A stretch of 64,000 bases of DNA from Edolisoma coerulescens (lineage: Eukaryota > Chordata > Aves > Passeriformes > Campephagidae), in assembly GCA_013397115.1 (NCBI GenBank), contig VWZW01004026.1, positions 1,922,652 to 1,986,651 on the forward strand, in the 5' to 3' direction. Each line of letters opens with the position of its first letter. Position 1 is the first letter of the stretch. The position numbers and the translations under genes are program-made. Below, one piece after another: positions 1 to 11,500 of the stretch. The notes under the pieces are model-generated. The model saw only the letters and a list, made by a program, of their open reading frames with translations, searched no databases and was not told where the DNA came from.

Positions 1-2200
1 GATTTTGGTATCAGTGCAGAATGCTATCCCTGAAGCAGTACACCACAGCATATCAACCAACAATGACCCATGATTTCTTACACTAAGAAATTGATGTGAC
101 ACTGAGGTCACTTTCCCATGGCTCAAAACTTATTTCTCTGTTACAGTATCTTTTTCTTGCTGATAGCCCATAAGCCTTGCTTTTCAGCTATTCATAGTTA
201 CGAAGAATATTTGAAAATGTAATAATATAATGCAATTTGTTGCCAGATGGTCAGTGTCTCTACAAATAAAAATGTAAATGGTAACTTTTAAGAGTTAGTT
301 TCACAATTAACAGTTGTTCTGAAAGTGACCCTGATTTTAGTGACCACTCTTTAAACAGCATTACGCAATCAGGTAAGGCAGAATGCCAATATAATTCAGA
401 CTCATTTTATGCAAAACAGTTTGTTACAACCCAGAGTTACTATTTCTAATTACCTCAATCCAGGTCCTTTGAAGTTTGCTTCACGTAACTGTTTATCCTT
501 GAAACCAGTTGTATCCGAGTTTTTGGTTTTGTTCTTGAGTTGCAGTATAGTAACTACGTGTCTCTGCTGACTATTGAAAACGACTAATAGAAAAAATAAT
601 GAACACTAGCTTTACCACTATTGGTTTTTTGTTTTGGTCTGAGCTTGGGTTTTGTTGGGGTTTTTTGTGGGATTTTTTGAGGGTATTTTTTTTTTTTGAG
701 GGGTTGTATTTGAAGCAAAGTAACTTGAAAATGACAGAAACTAAGTAGTCTAAACTGTTTGAAATCATACATGGTTAAAGACACTCGTGCTTTGCAATTT
801 GCTTAGCAAAAACTGTCTGAACTATTTTGCCAGTGCGTCTTGGTTAATGTGAAAGAGCTGCCACAGAAAAAGTGAAATGCCTTATGAATGCTTTCACTGC
901 CTTATAAATAAGACATTTTCGAAATGGTACCAATTGTGAATGTACAGGGCCAGTCAGTAATTCATGTTCATGTTCCTCCACAAATACCACATTGCAATTG
1001 AACACCATATATGCAATGATCTCAGCACAGGTCCCAGGGAGTAAGAAAGGCTCTTGGGAGAGCTTTGCTCTTGCTTTTAACCTAACATAAGTCCTACACA
1101 TACTCTGCTCATTCTGAATTGCCTGACAATTTATGGGAGAAGTCATTCTCTGAGACTTTAATATGTTCCAGAATGGGCCAGCCTTGGGAAAAAAAAATGT
1201 AATGGGTACAATGAGAACAGAAGGAAAGACTTGGGAGGTTTTCATTTGTAGTGTGTTCCACTCAGTTTCTTCAGACTTGAAGAGGAATGTGGCCTCTATT
1301 GTTGCTTTACATTTCCTTTTGCTCTCCTCCTGGAATAACTTCCCTGGTAGCATGAAAAGGCACTACTGTAAAAGATTCAAGGACAGGGAATTATGTGCTG
1401 ATCTTTGTTCATTATGCAAATTTCTTCTGATGAGAAGATATGATCCAGGCAATAATCAGTATTTTTCCCTTTTAAGCCAAGTCTATAAAGCACATCTGAG
1501 AGAATAGGATGGTTCCAGGCACAGTTCATCATTGATGTAAATGTGCATAATTTAATAATTTAATCATTCTGAGGTGCACTCTGTAGCACAAAGAAACAGA
1601 ATCAGTATCCATAATGTATGGCCTTTATATATTCATATATTCATTTCAAGATAGTTACACATTGAGTAGCTTAAGCAATACTTAAATATGCAACTGTATT
1701 TTCTAGGTATGGGGGCAAATTAAAAATAAAAGAATATAGGCTATGCCTGGGAAAAAGTTATGCTTATTGAGATGATTAAAACCCACATCCTTTGAATTAC
1801 AGATTATAAACACAGTAAGTGGTAACACATCCAAAATCTCACACCCTTTCGTTTCCTGCACTCGACTACCGAAAAACAGCTTGGTACCACATCAGGTCAC
1901 AAAATCAGGCTCTGAAAGTCATCACCGGCAACCCAAACTGTGATTCAAACCCGAGAACGGTATTATACCTCTTGGATTTTGTGGGCGGACCACAGCACCA
2001 GGGGGGCAGGCCAGTATTTTCTGCTGGCCCTTCAGAGCACCACTGACCGTGACCGAGATGAGCGGAAGAGGATTTTACTCCTCATGACGCCTTTATATTT
2101 TACTTCAGAAGCCTTCAGCCGAAGCTGAATGAGAACCATTTTAATGCATCGCATAAAACGAAGCGCCAGTGCAGGAAAGTAGTTATAAAGAAGTGTGACG
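1..2200. other. non-coding upstream region, no supported gene
   Basis: AT-rich sequence upstream of the CpG island. A T/G-rich low-complexity stretch lies at about 620-710. Open frames on both strands around 844-1507 overlap each other, have no recognisable domain and look like chance. By analogy with human, where a non-coding antisense transcript is annotated near DSEL, an antisense RNA could start from the CpG island, but the sequence does not show one. Confidence 0.5.
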
Positions 2201-2263
2201 GCCACAAACAAAGCAGATGGTGCGTATCCCCGTGGTCCCTGAGACACGGACACTGTTAGGTAG

Positions 2264-3100
2264 TTACTCCGCTCTCACAAAGTTGTCCCCCACAGGAGCG
2301 GCGGCTCCTACTGCCCTGCCCTGCCCTGCCCTTCCCAGCCGGCCGGTCCCCGGGCCGCCGCCGCGCCCGTCCCTAACACTGCCCCGGCCGGGAGCTGCGG
2401 GGGCCGGTTCACGGCGGGGCGGTGGCTGTCGGCCGGCCACGGGGGTGGCCCACCGCGGCGGCTCTTCTACCACGAGCCCTCTCGCACCTCCTCTGCTCCC
2501 CGCTCCCCGCACCGGGACCTGCTGCCCCAGCTCACCGCGTTCTCCCGCCTCCCCCCGCCGCCTGCGCCGCTGCCGGGCGCGGCCCCCCCGCTNNNNNNNN
2601 NNNNNNNNNNNNNNNNNNNNNNNNNNNNNNNNNNNNNNNNNNNNNNNNNNNNNNNNNNNNNNNNNNNNNNNNNNNNNNNNNNNNNNNNNNNNNNNNNNNN
2701 NNNNNNNNNNNNNNNNNNNNNNNNNNNNNNNNNNNNNNNNNNNNNNNNNNNNNNNNNNNNNNNNNNNNNNNNNNNNNNNNNNNNNNNNNNNNNNNNNNNN
2801 NNNNNNNNNNNNNNNNNNNNNNNNNNNNNNNNNNNNNNNNNNNNNNNNNNNNNNNNNNNNNNNNNNNNNNNNNNNNNNNNNNNNNNNNNNNNNCGGTCCT
2901 CGCCGAAACTTGTGCAAGTTGTGCGGCCCCGGGCGCGGGCAGGGGCGCGGCGGCGGCGGGCGCCCTCTGCCGGGCTCGGTCCGGGGCCGGCGCGGCCGAG
3001 CGCCCCGGGTCCCTGCTGTCTGCCGGGTTTCCTGCTTCCCGCCGTCCCTTCGCCGGCAGAGCCGCTCGCCTGGTGTAAATACGCGTGTAAATTTATTTTA
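2264..3100 (+). promoter_or_regulatory. DSEL: CpG island, probable DSEL promoter and first exon
   Basis: The composition changes abruptly from AT-rich to very GC- and CpG-rich, with a GC box (GGGGCGG at 2416-2422) and a short CCCTG tandem repeat at 2311-2331. It is the only such island in the window and lies about 1.3-2.1 kb upstream of the DSEL start codon on the same strand. I infer that it is the TATA-less promoter and holds the non-coding first exon. The middle is missing (gap 2593-2893), so the transcription start cannot be placed. Long open frames through it arise from GC bias and the N run. A bidirectional promoter is possible. Confidence 0.7.
2593..2893. other. assembly gap, 301 N
   Basis: This is a run of unknown bases inside the GC-rich CpG island. 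Such gaps are typical of GC-rich avian promoters that short reads cover poorly. The gap size may be an estimate. Confidence 0.98.
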
Positions 3101-4406
3101 ATTCGAGCTGAATTGAATTTCGGTGGCGTGTGTCAGATTTATTTCCATGAGTAGCTCCTGGTAGCGTAACTGGGAAATATTCCCTGAGAACTGATGTTCG
3201 CGCTGGAAAAGGTGAAATAAAGCGAGCTTGAGTAGCCAATCTGAATTGCTCTTTTGCAAAGGGTAAATTTTGTGGAAGTTGGAAAATGCTCCTTTTCTTA
3301 TTTTTTAATTTCCATAAAATAAAAGGTGAATTAACTCATCTTTCCTATAAACTTAGCAGCACTTCGTTAACCAAAGTACTTTAAATGTGTTCTGACATCT
3401 TCACAGCTTCAGAGAACTTTTGTTTCTGTTTCCACAGAAAGAACCAACATGCAAAGTGAAAGGAAACCTGAAACTGCTCTTCTGACAAGAAAGTATTGGC
3501 TTTTTGCCTCTTTCACATGTTTTCCTTTTGCATCATAATGGAAGGAGCAGGATTTTTGGAATCATTGAGGCCAAATTTGGGCATCGCTGGCTGAAGGAAA
3601 GATTAAAAAAGACTTGAAAATATGTCAATACTCTATGACTCCTAATTGAGATGCATCTTTTACAAACAGAGAGGAATAGTGGTTAAAAGCACTGCAGTTT
3701 CATCAAAAGGATCTAGTGGAGGATCTATGTCGATTTTTTTAAAGTATTGTTTTCCTTCACGACCCTCCATGAATCCCAAAAGAGAAAGATGGAAAAAGTG
3801 TGTAAGGAAATTGATAAAAAGTGAAGACTGAAGACAATAACTTCAATTCTGGAGTCTTATTTTCCAAGTGCTGTATATTCCCTATTTTATCAAATATAAC
3901 ACATTGTTTTGAATAAATTGTATAATTTTGTGATCAGTGGAGTTTTCGTCAGCTCTAAAAGTGGAATTTGGCCTGATTGAAAGCTTTTTAAAAAAGCAAG
4001 TATATGACTCCAATTCCCTTTTCAGATCATGCTTTTCAAGTTACCAAGAGATAGTGTTTCAGTCTGTTACTGTGCATTGTCGACCTGTGCTTTATATGCA
4101 TATCTTAGAGATTTTACTTTTTCCCTGATTTTAATGTTTATGCTTGTAGTGTTGTGTTTGAGAAAAGTGTGAACAGAGAAGGCACCTGAGATTTAACTTT
4201 TCAAGAGCCTTGTCATTTCAATGTTGTATTTCAGATTACAAGTAATCTGAGCCTTTGTTGTAATGCACAGTATACAATAAGTCTTTTCTCCTAAAAATAT
4301 GCCTTAAGATATTTTTTTTTTTACTAACTGGATGAAAGTTTGATATCTGAACACTGTGTTTTGTGAAGAAATGTTTGTCTGGGGAAGAGGGGCTGCCTAA
4401 TGGATC
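3101..4406 (+). other. DSEL: DSEL 5' UTR and/or short intron
   Basis: The stretch lies between the CpG island and the DSEL start codon and has no coding potential I can support. Human DSEL has a non-coding first exon and a coding second exon, so a short intron is expected here. Two acceptor-like sites are visible. The stronger is a pyrimidine-rich tract ending in CCACAG with AG at 3436-3437. The other ends in TATTTCAG with AG at 4233-4234. The donor cannot be chosen with confidence; one candidate is AAAAG before GTGAAA at 3212. Confidence 0.5.
3419..3437 (+). promoter_or_regulatory. candidate 3' splice acceptor upstream of DSEL coding exon
   Basis: A T-rich tract with the form TTTGTTTCTGTTTCCACAG is followed by an A. 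It matches a vertebrate 3' splice site well. If used, the coding exon would begin at 3438 and carry about 970 bases of 5' UTR before the start codon. The site at 4233-4234 is the competing choice. Confidence 0.35.
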
Positions 4407-7400
4407 ATGGCTCTGATGTTCATGGGGCATACTTTATTTCTAGCATTAATGATGTTTGATGTTTTCACTTTAGAAGAATCTGTAAGCAATTACTCTGATT
4501 GGGTGACATTCATAGAAAATGTAGATCAATATGAAAAACAGCAACTTGAAGGTCTTAGTGCTGGGCAGAAGCTGAAAAGAACAGTTCTTCATCCAAGCTT
4601 GTATTTTGATGCACAGGATGTTCAGGCACTGAGGCAGAAGGCTCGTACAAGCCATTTGCATCTCTTCAGAGCCATCAGAAGTGCGGTGATGGTTATGCTG
4701 TCCAACCCTTTATACTACCTACCTCCACCCAAGCACATTGATTTTGCAGCCAAGTGGAATGAGATTTATGGTAACAACCTGCCACCTCTGGCGTTCTACT
4801 GTTTGCTGTGCCCCGAAGATAAAGCTGCATTTGATTTTGTCCTAGAATATATGGATAGAATGGCTGGCTACAAAAACTGGTTGGTTGAGAATGCACCTGG
4901 AGATGAAGTGCCACTTGGTCACTCCCTAACAGGATTTGCCACTGCTTTTGACTTCTTGTATAATTCACTGGAAAATGAGAGAAGGCAAAAATACCTGGAG
5001 AAGATATGGTCTGTAAGCGAGGAAATGTATGAGTACTCCAAGGTTCGTTCCTGGGGAAAGCAGCTTCTCCATAATCACCAAGCAACAAATATGCTTGCTT
5101 TGCTTATTGGGGCTTTAGTTGCAGGAGCGGACAGAGGATCTCAGGCAAATATTTGGAAGCACACTGTTGTTGATGTGATGGAGAAAACAATGTTTCTGCT
5201 CAATCATATTGTAGATGGGTCTCTGGATGAGGGAGTAGCTTATGGGAGTTACACAGCCAAGTCAGTAACCCAGTATGTTTTCCTCGCCCAGCGCCACTTC
5301 GGTATTAACAACTTGGAGAATAACTGGCTGAAAATGCACTTTTGGTTTTACTATGCCACCCTATTACCAGGCTTTCAGAGGACTGTGGGTGTTGCAGACT
5401 CTAATTACAACTGGTTTTATGGTCCTGAGAGCCAACTGGTTTTCTTGGATAAGTTCATCATGAAGAATGGAGCTGGTAACTGGCTGGCACAGCAAATTAG
5501 GAAACACAGACCCAAGGATGGGCCAATGGTGCCATCCACTGCCCAGAGGTGGAGCACATTACATACTGAATTTATATGGTATGCTGCTGAAAACACTCCT
5601 CAGCCACCTCCTGACTATGGTACTGCTAAAATGTATGTGTTTCCTAACTGGGGAGTTGTTACTTATGGGGCTGGATTGCCAAACAGTCAGACAAACAGCT
5701 TTGTATCCTTCAAGTCTGGGAAACTCGGTGGACGTGCTGTCTATGATATCGTTCACTTTCAGCCCTATAGATGGATTGATGGGTGGAGAAGTTTCAATCC
5801 AGGACATGAACATCCTGATCAGAACTCCTTCACTTTTGCTCCCAATGGACAGGTGTTTGTATCTGAGGCTCTTTATGGACCTAAATTGAGCCATCTGAAC
5901 AATGTCTTGGTCTTTGCTCCATCTCCTACAAGTCAGTGCAACCAGCCTTGGGAAGGACAACTTGGTGAGTGTGCCCAGTGGCTGAAGTGGATTGGTGATG
6001 AGGTTGGAGACTCAACTGGAGAAATTATAACAGCCTCCCAGGCTGGTGACATGATGTTTGTGAGTGGTGAGGCAGTATCTGCTTACACATCAGCAATGAA
6101 ACTGAAAAGTGTGTATCGCATTTTGCTGCTCTTAAATTCTCAGACATTGTTAGTAGTTGACCATATAGAGAAGGAGGAAGACTCCCCTGTTAATTCAGTC
6201 AGTGCCTTTTTTCATAATCTTGACATTGATTTTAAGTACATACCCTATAAGTTTAAGAATAAGTACAATGGAGCTATGATGGATGTGTGGGATGCCCACT
6301 ACAAGATGTTTTGGTTTGATCATCATGGGAGTAGTCCTGTTGCTAGGATACAGGAGGCTGAACAAGCTGCTGAATTCAAAAAGCGATGGACTCAGTTTGT
6401 AAATGTTACCTTTCCAATGAAAAACACGCTTACAAGGATTGTTTACCTTTTCTATGGCCCGTATGTCAATGTCTCTAACTGTAGACTCATGGACAATGCA
6501 AAATCTGGATTTCAGATTTCTCTCAGTGTCAACAACACTGAAAATACCATCTCTGTTGTGACCGAGTATCAGAATTTAAAGGCAAGGTTTGATTACTTGG
6601 GGTTTGGTGGTTTTGCTAAAGTAGTTCATGAAAATAAAGTGACCAAGTTTGGTCTCGGTACTGAATCTGTGAAAAAAGAGATGAAAAATAATAGGGTAGT
6701 TTTCCCTTTTGGATTCAAAGTGAACATAGTTGCAGGGGTAATTTTGGGTGTCAGTTTGGTCATACTGGCTTTTCAGTGGCGGTTTTACATATCCTTCGGT
6801 AAAATGTTGCGTTGGATCCTGATACTGGTTGTCACACTGTGGCTCATTGAATTGGTGGATGTGTGGAGCATGTGTACTCAGCCCATCTGTGCGAAGTGGA
6901 GCAGTGACATGACAAGGGTAGAACGTGATAAAGGCAATAAAGCCAAACAATTAGAAGGAAACCCCATTGTTTTGCCAGATGTTATCATTACTTCACTTCC
7001 CACTTCTGGTGCAGAAATTTTAAAACAGCTGTTTTTCAATACCAGTGATTTTTTATACATCAGGATACCTACACCCTATCTTGAAATTCCTGAGACTGAA
7101 TTTGAAATTGATTCCTTTGTAGATCCATGTGAATGGAAGGTTTCTGATGTCCAGAATGGTAATTTTCGTCTTATCCAAGGGTGGCTCCAGTCTCTAGTTC
7201 GAGACACAAAGTTGCATTTACAAAACATTCATTTATATGAAGCTAGCAGGAGTAAAATTGCTCAGCATTCTGCATTAAGCAAAGACAAAAGGAAAAGGAG
7301 CAAAAAGAGAGAATCCCTGTCAGAGCAAAGAAGCAGGGCAAGAGGGAGTCAAGAAAAAGATGCTGAATATATTAGGGAACTGAGAAGACATCTCGTCTAT

Positions 7401-8057
7401 TATCCTAATGCACGACCTGTGCTTAGTTTAAGCAGTGGGAGCTGGACATTAAAGCTTCCCTTCTTTCAGGAAATCTTAGGACCATCAATGAGAGCATTAT
7501 ATGTAGTGAGAGACCCACGGGCATGGATCTATTCAGTGTTGTACAAAAACAAGCCAAGCCTTTACTCCTTGAAAAATATTCCACAACACTTGGCTGCAAT
7601 GTTTAAAGGGGAGAATGGTAAAGAAAAATGTAGTTTAAATGAAGGCTATGCCTCTGAGTTTGAACCACTAAGAAAAGAAATTTCAAGTCCTAATTCAAAT
7701 GCTATTTCTGTGTTGTCTTATTTATGGCTAGCAAACACAGCAGCAGCAATGAGAATAAACAGGGATTTGCTGCCAACAAATTATCAGCTGGTCAAGTTTG
7801 AAGATATTGTAAGCTTTCCTCAGAAGACGGCTGAAACAATTTTTGCCTTTCTTGGTATTCCTCTTCCTCCTGCTAGCTTAAACCAAATATTATTTGCCAC
7901 CTCCACCAGTCTTTTCTATCTTCCTTATGAAGGGGAAATTTCACCAAGTAGCATTCATGCCTGGAAACAAAACATGCCCCATGAAGAGATTAGACAGATT
8001 GAAGACATCTGTTGTTCACTGATGGACCACTTAGGATACCCAAAGTTTATAGAATAA
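4407..8057 (+). CDS. DSEL: dermatan sulfate epimerase-like protein (DSEL, DS-epimerase 2)
   Basis: Single-exon frame of 1216 residues, close to the roughly 1212 of human DSEL and recognisable along its whole length. The family converts D-glucuronate to L-iduronate in chondroitin chains, making dermatan sulfate in the ER/Golgi lumen. Residues 3-20 form a hydrophobic signal/anchor. The epimerase region (about 22-760) has the conserved blocks HNHQ (222-225), GVAYGSYT (276-283) and NPGHEHPDQN (464-473). These hold the His and Tyr residues implicated in catalysis in this family, though exact residue matching needs an alignment. N28 and N666 are in N-glycosylation sequons. Two membrane segments follow at about 772-791 and 801-817. 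A sulfotransferase-like domain (about 855-1216) has a 5' PAPS-loop-like motif TSLPTSGAE (862-870) and a 3' phosphate-binding-like motif YVVRDPRAW (1032-1040); its activity is not established as far as I know. A Lys/Arg-rich stretch lies at about 958-988. The start has a good Kozak context (A at -3, G at +4). Confidence 0.98.
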   Translation: MALMFMGHTLFLALMMFDVFTLEESVSNYSDWVTFIENVDQYEKQQLEGLSAGQKLKRTVLHPSLYFDAQDVQALRQKARTSHLHLFRAIRSAVMVMLSNPLYYLPPPKHIDFAAKWNEIYGNNLPPLAFYCLLCPEDKAAFDFVLEYMDRMAGYKNWLVENAPGDEVPLGHSLTGFATAFDFLYNSLENERRQKYLEKIWSVSEEMYEYSKVRSWGKQLLHNHQATNMLALLIGALVAGADRGSQANIWKHTVVDVMEKTMFLLNHIVDGSLDEGVAYGSYTAKSVTQYVFLAQRHFGINNLENNWLKMHFWFYYATLLPGFQRTVGVADSNYNWFYGPESQLVFLDKFIMKNGAGNWLAQQIRKHRPKDGPMVPSTAQRWSTLHTEFIWYAAENTPQPPPDYGTAKMYVFPNWGVVTYGAGLPNSQTNSFVSFKSGKLGGRAVYDIVHFQPYRWIDGWRSFNPGHEHPDQNSFTFAPNGQVFVSEALYGPKLSHLNNVLVFAPSPTSQCNQPWEGQLGECAQWLKWIGDEVGDSTGEIITASQAGDMMFVSGEAVSAYTSAMKLKSVYRILLLLNSQTLLVVDHIEKEEDSPVNSVSAFFHNLDIDFKYIPYKFKNKYNGAMMDVWDAHYKMFWFDHHGSSPVARIQEAEQAAEFKKRWTQFVNVTFPMKNTLTRIVYLFYGPYVNVSNCRLMDNAKSGFQISLSVNNTENTISVVTEYQNLKARFDYLGFGGFAKVVHENKVTKFGLGTESVKKEMKNNRVVFPFGFKVNIVAGVILGVSLVILAFQWRFYISFGKMLRWILILVVTLWLIELVDVWSMCTQPICAKWSSDMTRVERDKGNKAKQLEGNPIVLPDVIITSLPTSGAEILKQLFFNTSDFLYIRIPTPYLEIPETEFEIDSFVDPCEWKVSDVQNGNFRLIQGWLQSLVRDTKLHLQNIHLYEASRSKIAQHSALSKDKRKRSKKRESLSEQRSRARGSQEKDAEYIRELRRHLVYYPNARPVLSLSSGSWTLKLPFFQEILGPSMRALYVVRDPRAWIYSVLYKNKPSLYSLKNIPQHLAAMFKGENGKEKCSLNEGYASEFEPLRKEISSPNSNAISVLSYLWLANTAAAMRINRDLLPTNYQLVKFEDIVSFPQKTAETIFAFLGIPLPPASLNQILFATSTSLFYLPYEGEISPSSIHAWKQNMPHEEIRQIEDICCSLMDHLGYPKFIE

Positions 8058-8058
8058 A
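8053..8058 (+). terminator. AATAAA overlapping the DSEL stop codon
   Basis: The last codons read GAA TAA followed by A, so the poly(A) hexamer AATAAA spans the stop codon (8055-8057). Cleavage just downstream would give almost no 3' UTR. It may be coincidental, because human DSEL has a long 3' UTR. Confidence 0.25.
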
Positions 8059-8314
8059 TGCTGCTGGTCAGCAGAAATTTGCACTAATGATCTCTGAGTC
8101 CCAATTTGTGGATAAATATTAGAGAAGTTTGTTTATTCTTGTAAAATGTGTACAGTCTGCTACTTTCAGAGAGATTATTTTAAGAAAAATGTAACTGTTC
8201 TTGAAACTGTGGAAGAGTTTGGTTTTTTTTTTTTATTTGTTTTTCTTTAAAAAGATGCTGTAACTACTTTTGCGGCCTTTCAAAAAAAGCTGTGTGAACC
8301 TTTGCAGAAGTACC

Positions 8315-8396
8315 AGCTGGGGCCTCTATAGCTCAGGGGATTACTGATAGAACAGAGAGCTTTTCACGTCCAGCTCACCAGTTTGACTCCAGCCCA
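8315..8396 (+). repeat. tRNA-like sequence, possible ancient SINE relic
   Basis: TAGCTCAGGGG at 8329-8339 resembles a tRNA A box (RNA polymerase III promoter), and GTTTGACTCC at 8381-8390 resembles a B box. Their spacing is near that in a tRNA gene. The head GGCCTCTATAGCTCAGGGG resembles a vertebrate threonine tRNA gene. The anticodon stem and acceptor pairing are broken, so this is not a functional tRNA. A decayed tRNA-derived SINE or tRNA pseudogene in the DSEL 3' UTR is the likeliest reading; chance similarity is possible. Confidence 0.4.
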
Positions 8397-8560
8397 AATG
8401 ATTAGTTCCAGAAAGTATTTACCATCTGATGATTGTGTGATGGTTTATATGAAATTATACTTGTCAAACTGGTCCTGTTCCCAATGGTGATTATTGGCCC
8501 CCTTGAGTAGGTTTACTGATGCATTCTGTCAATGTCTCACTGGTCACTATAGTGGTGCAA

Positions 8561-8566
8561 AATAAA
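8561..8566 (+). terminator. candidate DSEL proximal poly(A) signal
   Basis: A canonical AATAAA lies about 500 bases after the DSEL stop codon. There is no strong GT-rich downstream element immediately after it. Use is uncertain. Confidence 0.3.
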
Positions 8567-11500
8567 CATAATCTGAGATTTAGGGCTGTTCATCATCCCC
8601 TCAGCGGGAGGAAACAGAACATTTGAGTAAATCTAGTTTCTTATTTACAATTTGAGCAGACAGGCCCCAGGACTGGAATGGACTCAGCTATTAAATCGTT
8701 CTAGGATATGGTTCCTGCATGTCAGAGATGTGGTACTTAAATTGGGGTTTGACGTTTGACAAAAGAGAAGTCTTAATTCTCCATGCCTGACAATGTGGTA
8801 CCCTTTGTGAGCCTGAAGTAAATTGTCTGGAGAAAAAGAAATGAGATGAAATCTAAGAAACTAGCAAGATCCCTCAAATGAGCAGTTAAATTTGTGGAGT
8901 TTTGACCTGCCTCAACATAACCTAATTTTGAAGGTTGTTAACATATTGACTTCTTGAACTGTTCTATTCTATACCTCTTGTCTTAGAGGTTCTGCAAGGA
9001 TTTTCTCTTTTTGAGTGAGATTCTTCCATCCTTCTTTGTTGTAACACATTTCTCTGCTGATTTTTGTGCATAATTTCCTTGGGAGCAGTGCAACTATGTG
9101 ATGCCATTGGCAATGGTTTATTGTTGATGTCTGCATAAAATGCAATCTGAGATTTAGAAGACCTCAAATAAATCTCTAGCCCTGTGTTGCTGTGGGATGT
9201 TTTGCTTGTCTGTATAATGAATTTCTGAAGGACAGCCATTGCTAACCTCAGGTCTTCTGTCAGAGAGGGGAGAGATCTGAAAATCACCTGACCCTCTGCC
9301 ACCTCACATTGGAGTGATGTTTCCCTGCAGCGAACTATTTCCAAGATGGTCTGATTTTTGTCATGACTGGTGTTTCTTTGACATGATGCTGCAATATGAT
9401 ATTTGTTTGGAAACAGATAGGCCTGATTGGATAGTTGTACCTTTGTCACAGCTTATTTTCCTCTTGTGTCACACTCTTTGTTTGCGCATGCCCATTAAGA
9501 AAAAAATTTCCCATTTCCCAATTTAACTTGCTCAGCATTCTCTGGAAATGCATGCATATTGTAAATGTCTGCAGATGTGTATATCAGATCACAAAGAGAC
9601 ATCTATTTCCTTTACCATCTGTTTTTTATTACAAGTGGAATTGTGTTGAAATATGCTTCAATTGGTTTGTGGAAGCTGGAATCAGAGCTTATTATATTGA
9701 AATATACGTGTAATTGTTATTTATTTGGGTGGTAAGCACTGGGCGATGTCAAAAGTGCAGTGAGTTTCTTCATAAAGATTATAGATACCCTTGCTGAATT
9801 TAATATAAAGGAGTTCTTCTCTTTTCTTCCAATCTTACCATTATGTCCCTGTCTTACCCAGCTGTTTTGTCCCTTCCATACGTACATTTCATATCCTTGA
9901 GATATCTCATTGCAACCTAGATAGAAGTACCTCTTTCTCAGACAGTCATTAGTATGCCAAAACAGGCCTCTACCATGATAAAGTTATTGATAATTTGTGG
10001 TCTCACTCACAGTAAATTACCTGTCATTTACTAGCTGTAGCTGTATTTTCCCCTTCAGACCTATGTTTCACCCTTGGCTAGGTGGAGTGCCATGTTAAAG
10101 GAAATATTAAACAAGTCAATATACATTGACATTTTAATGAAAGTTTTGTTTCCAAGTATCATTCTTTTAAACTGACTTCTCTCTGAAGCCATTTTTGATA
10201 GTATGTTAAAAAAAAATATTGATGTCTGTACAGTTTGTACTTGACAGAATAAATTTCAGCATTTACTTTCTATTTCCAGGATTTACAGTCTAGAATCAGA
10301 ACAAATAAAAAGGCTTTTCTCTGTCAGATGTTTTAGGGCAGCTGAAGGTAGGATTTTGTGGGTATAGAGTTATTCTTAAAATTTTCTTCTATTACTTGAA
10401 TTTTAGAAGAAGAATGGTCACTACATAGACACAAACATTAAGCTCCCCTTTCTCCATATAATAATGTTTAAGACTGTCAATAAACTTTGAGAATTGTTTG
10501 ACCTTTTTGAAAAACATGTCTGTTTAGGTCCATTGTACTGAAAAGTGTTCTGACACTTCCATTTACACTTTCATAAATACACTCATGAAAACTAGTCTCA
10601 GTACTTTATCTTCTTAACTTTTCTTCCTTTTTCTCCCTCTGTTAAATGCTGATAATTATTTGTACTATATTGTAGTTTGAACTGTCCAATGATGATACAG
10701 CTAAGATTCTGGTGTATTTTTTAAAAAGGCAGGCTTTATTTAAATGCTTATCTCTAAATCATATTTGGCAGCATAAGAAAAATAAACACCAAGGAAAACA
10801 TTTCAGTTATTTACTTTGTAAGTAAGTGACATTGGCTCTGGGGAGATGCACATAGGTCTTGGAATTCAGAATTCTATCAAACAGGATAAATCTATAGTCT
10901 CTAAATGCCTCGATTGCTCCCCGTAGGCTTTTGCCAAGAGCAACGTCTGTGGAGATGATTCTCAGTATCATGGTCAGATTGGTTCCTTCACCCTTTTTGC
11001 ATGCAGCTGGCATCCAGTCCTCATCAGATTTATGTTTCAACAGTTAATTTGCCAGATCCAGAGTTTAATATCTGTACAAGATCCTCAATTATGTAAAATA
11101 CATGGCACAACTCATTTGACAGTGCAATACTATTCTGTTAGTGCTAGAATGCAAGTCAAACAAAAGTCACCTTTCAGATTTTATAAAGTTATTGTTAACT
11201 GATTTGTACAGCTTCAGTCATGGATCGGAATTTTTTTAAACTGTAAAAATTGTTTCATTCGCTGTTGAAACATAATGGTATAACTGGTAGCAAACTCCTG
11301 TCCATCCTACAGTCAATTATTAGTATTGGAGACACTATTTATTTGATGAACATAAACATACACTAACTGGAATAGAATACTGCATTTCCTGAAAACATTT
11401 GAAGTGCACAGTTCAAGATTAAGGATGAAAACATGTTATCAATATTTCTGTAAGTTACAAAAATTACCCCTTTTGCAAGTGGGCCATATGTTGGGTTCCA

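Noticed and set aside
844..1507. Overlapping reading frames of 169 (minus) and 114 (plus) codons
   Set aside because: They lie on opposite strands over the same bases, with no recognisable domain or homologue.
2217..3101. Long frames through the CpG island
   Set aside because: They are open only because of GC bias and the N run; the translated sequence is Pro/Arg/Ala low complexity.
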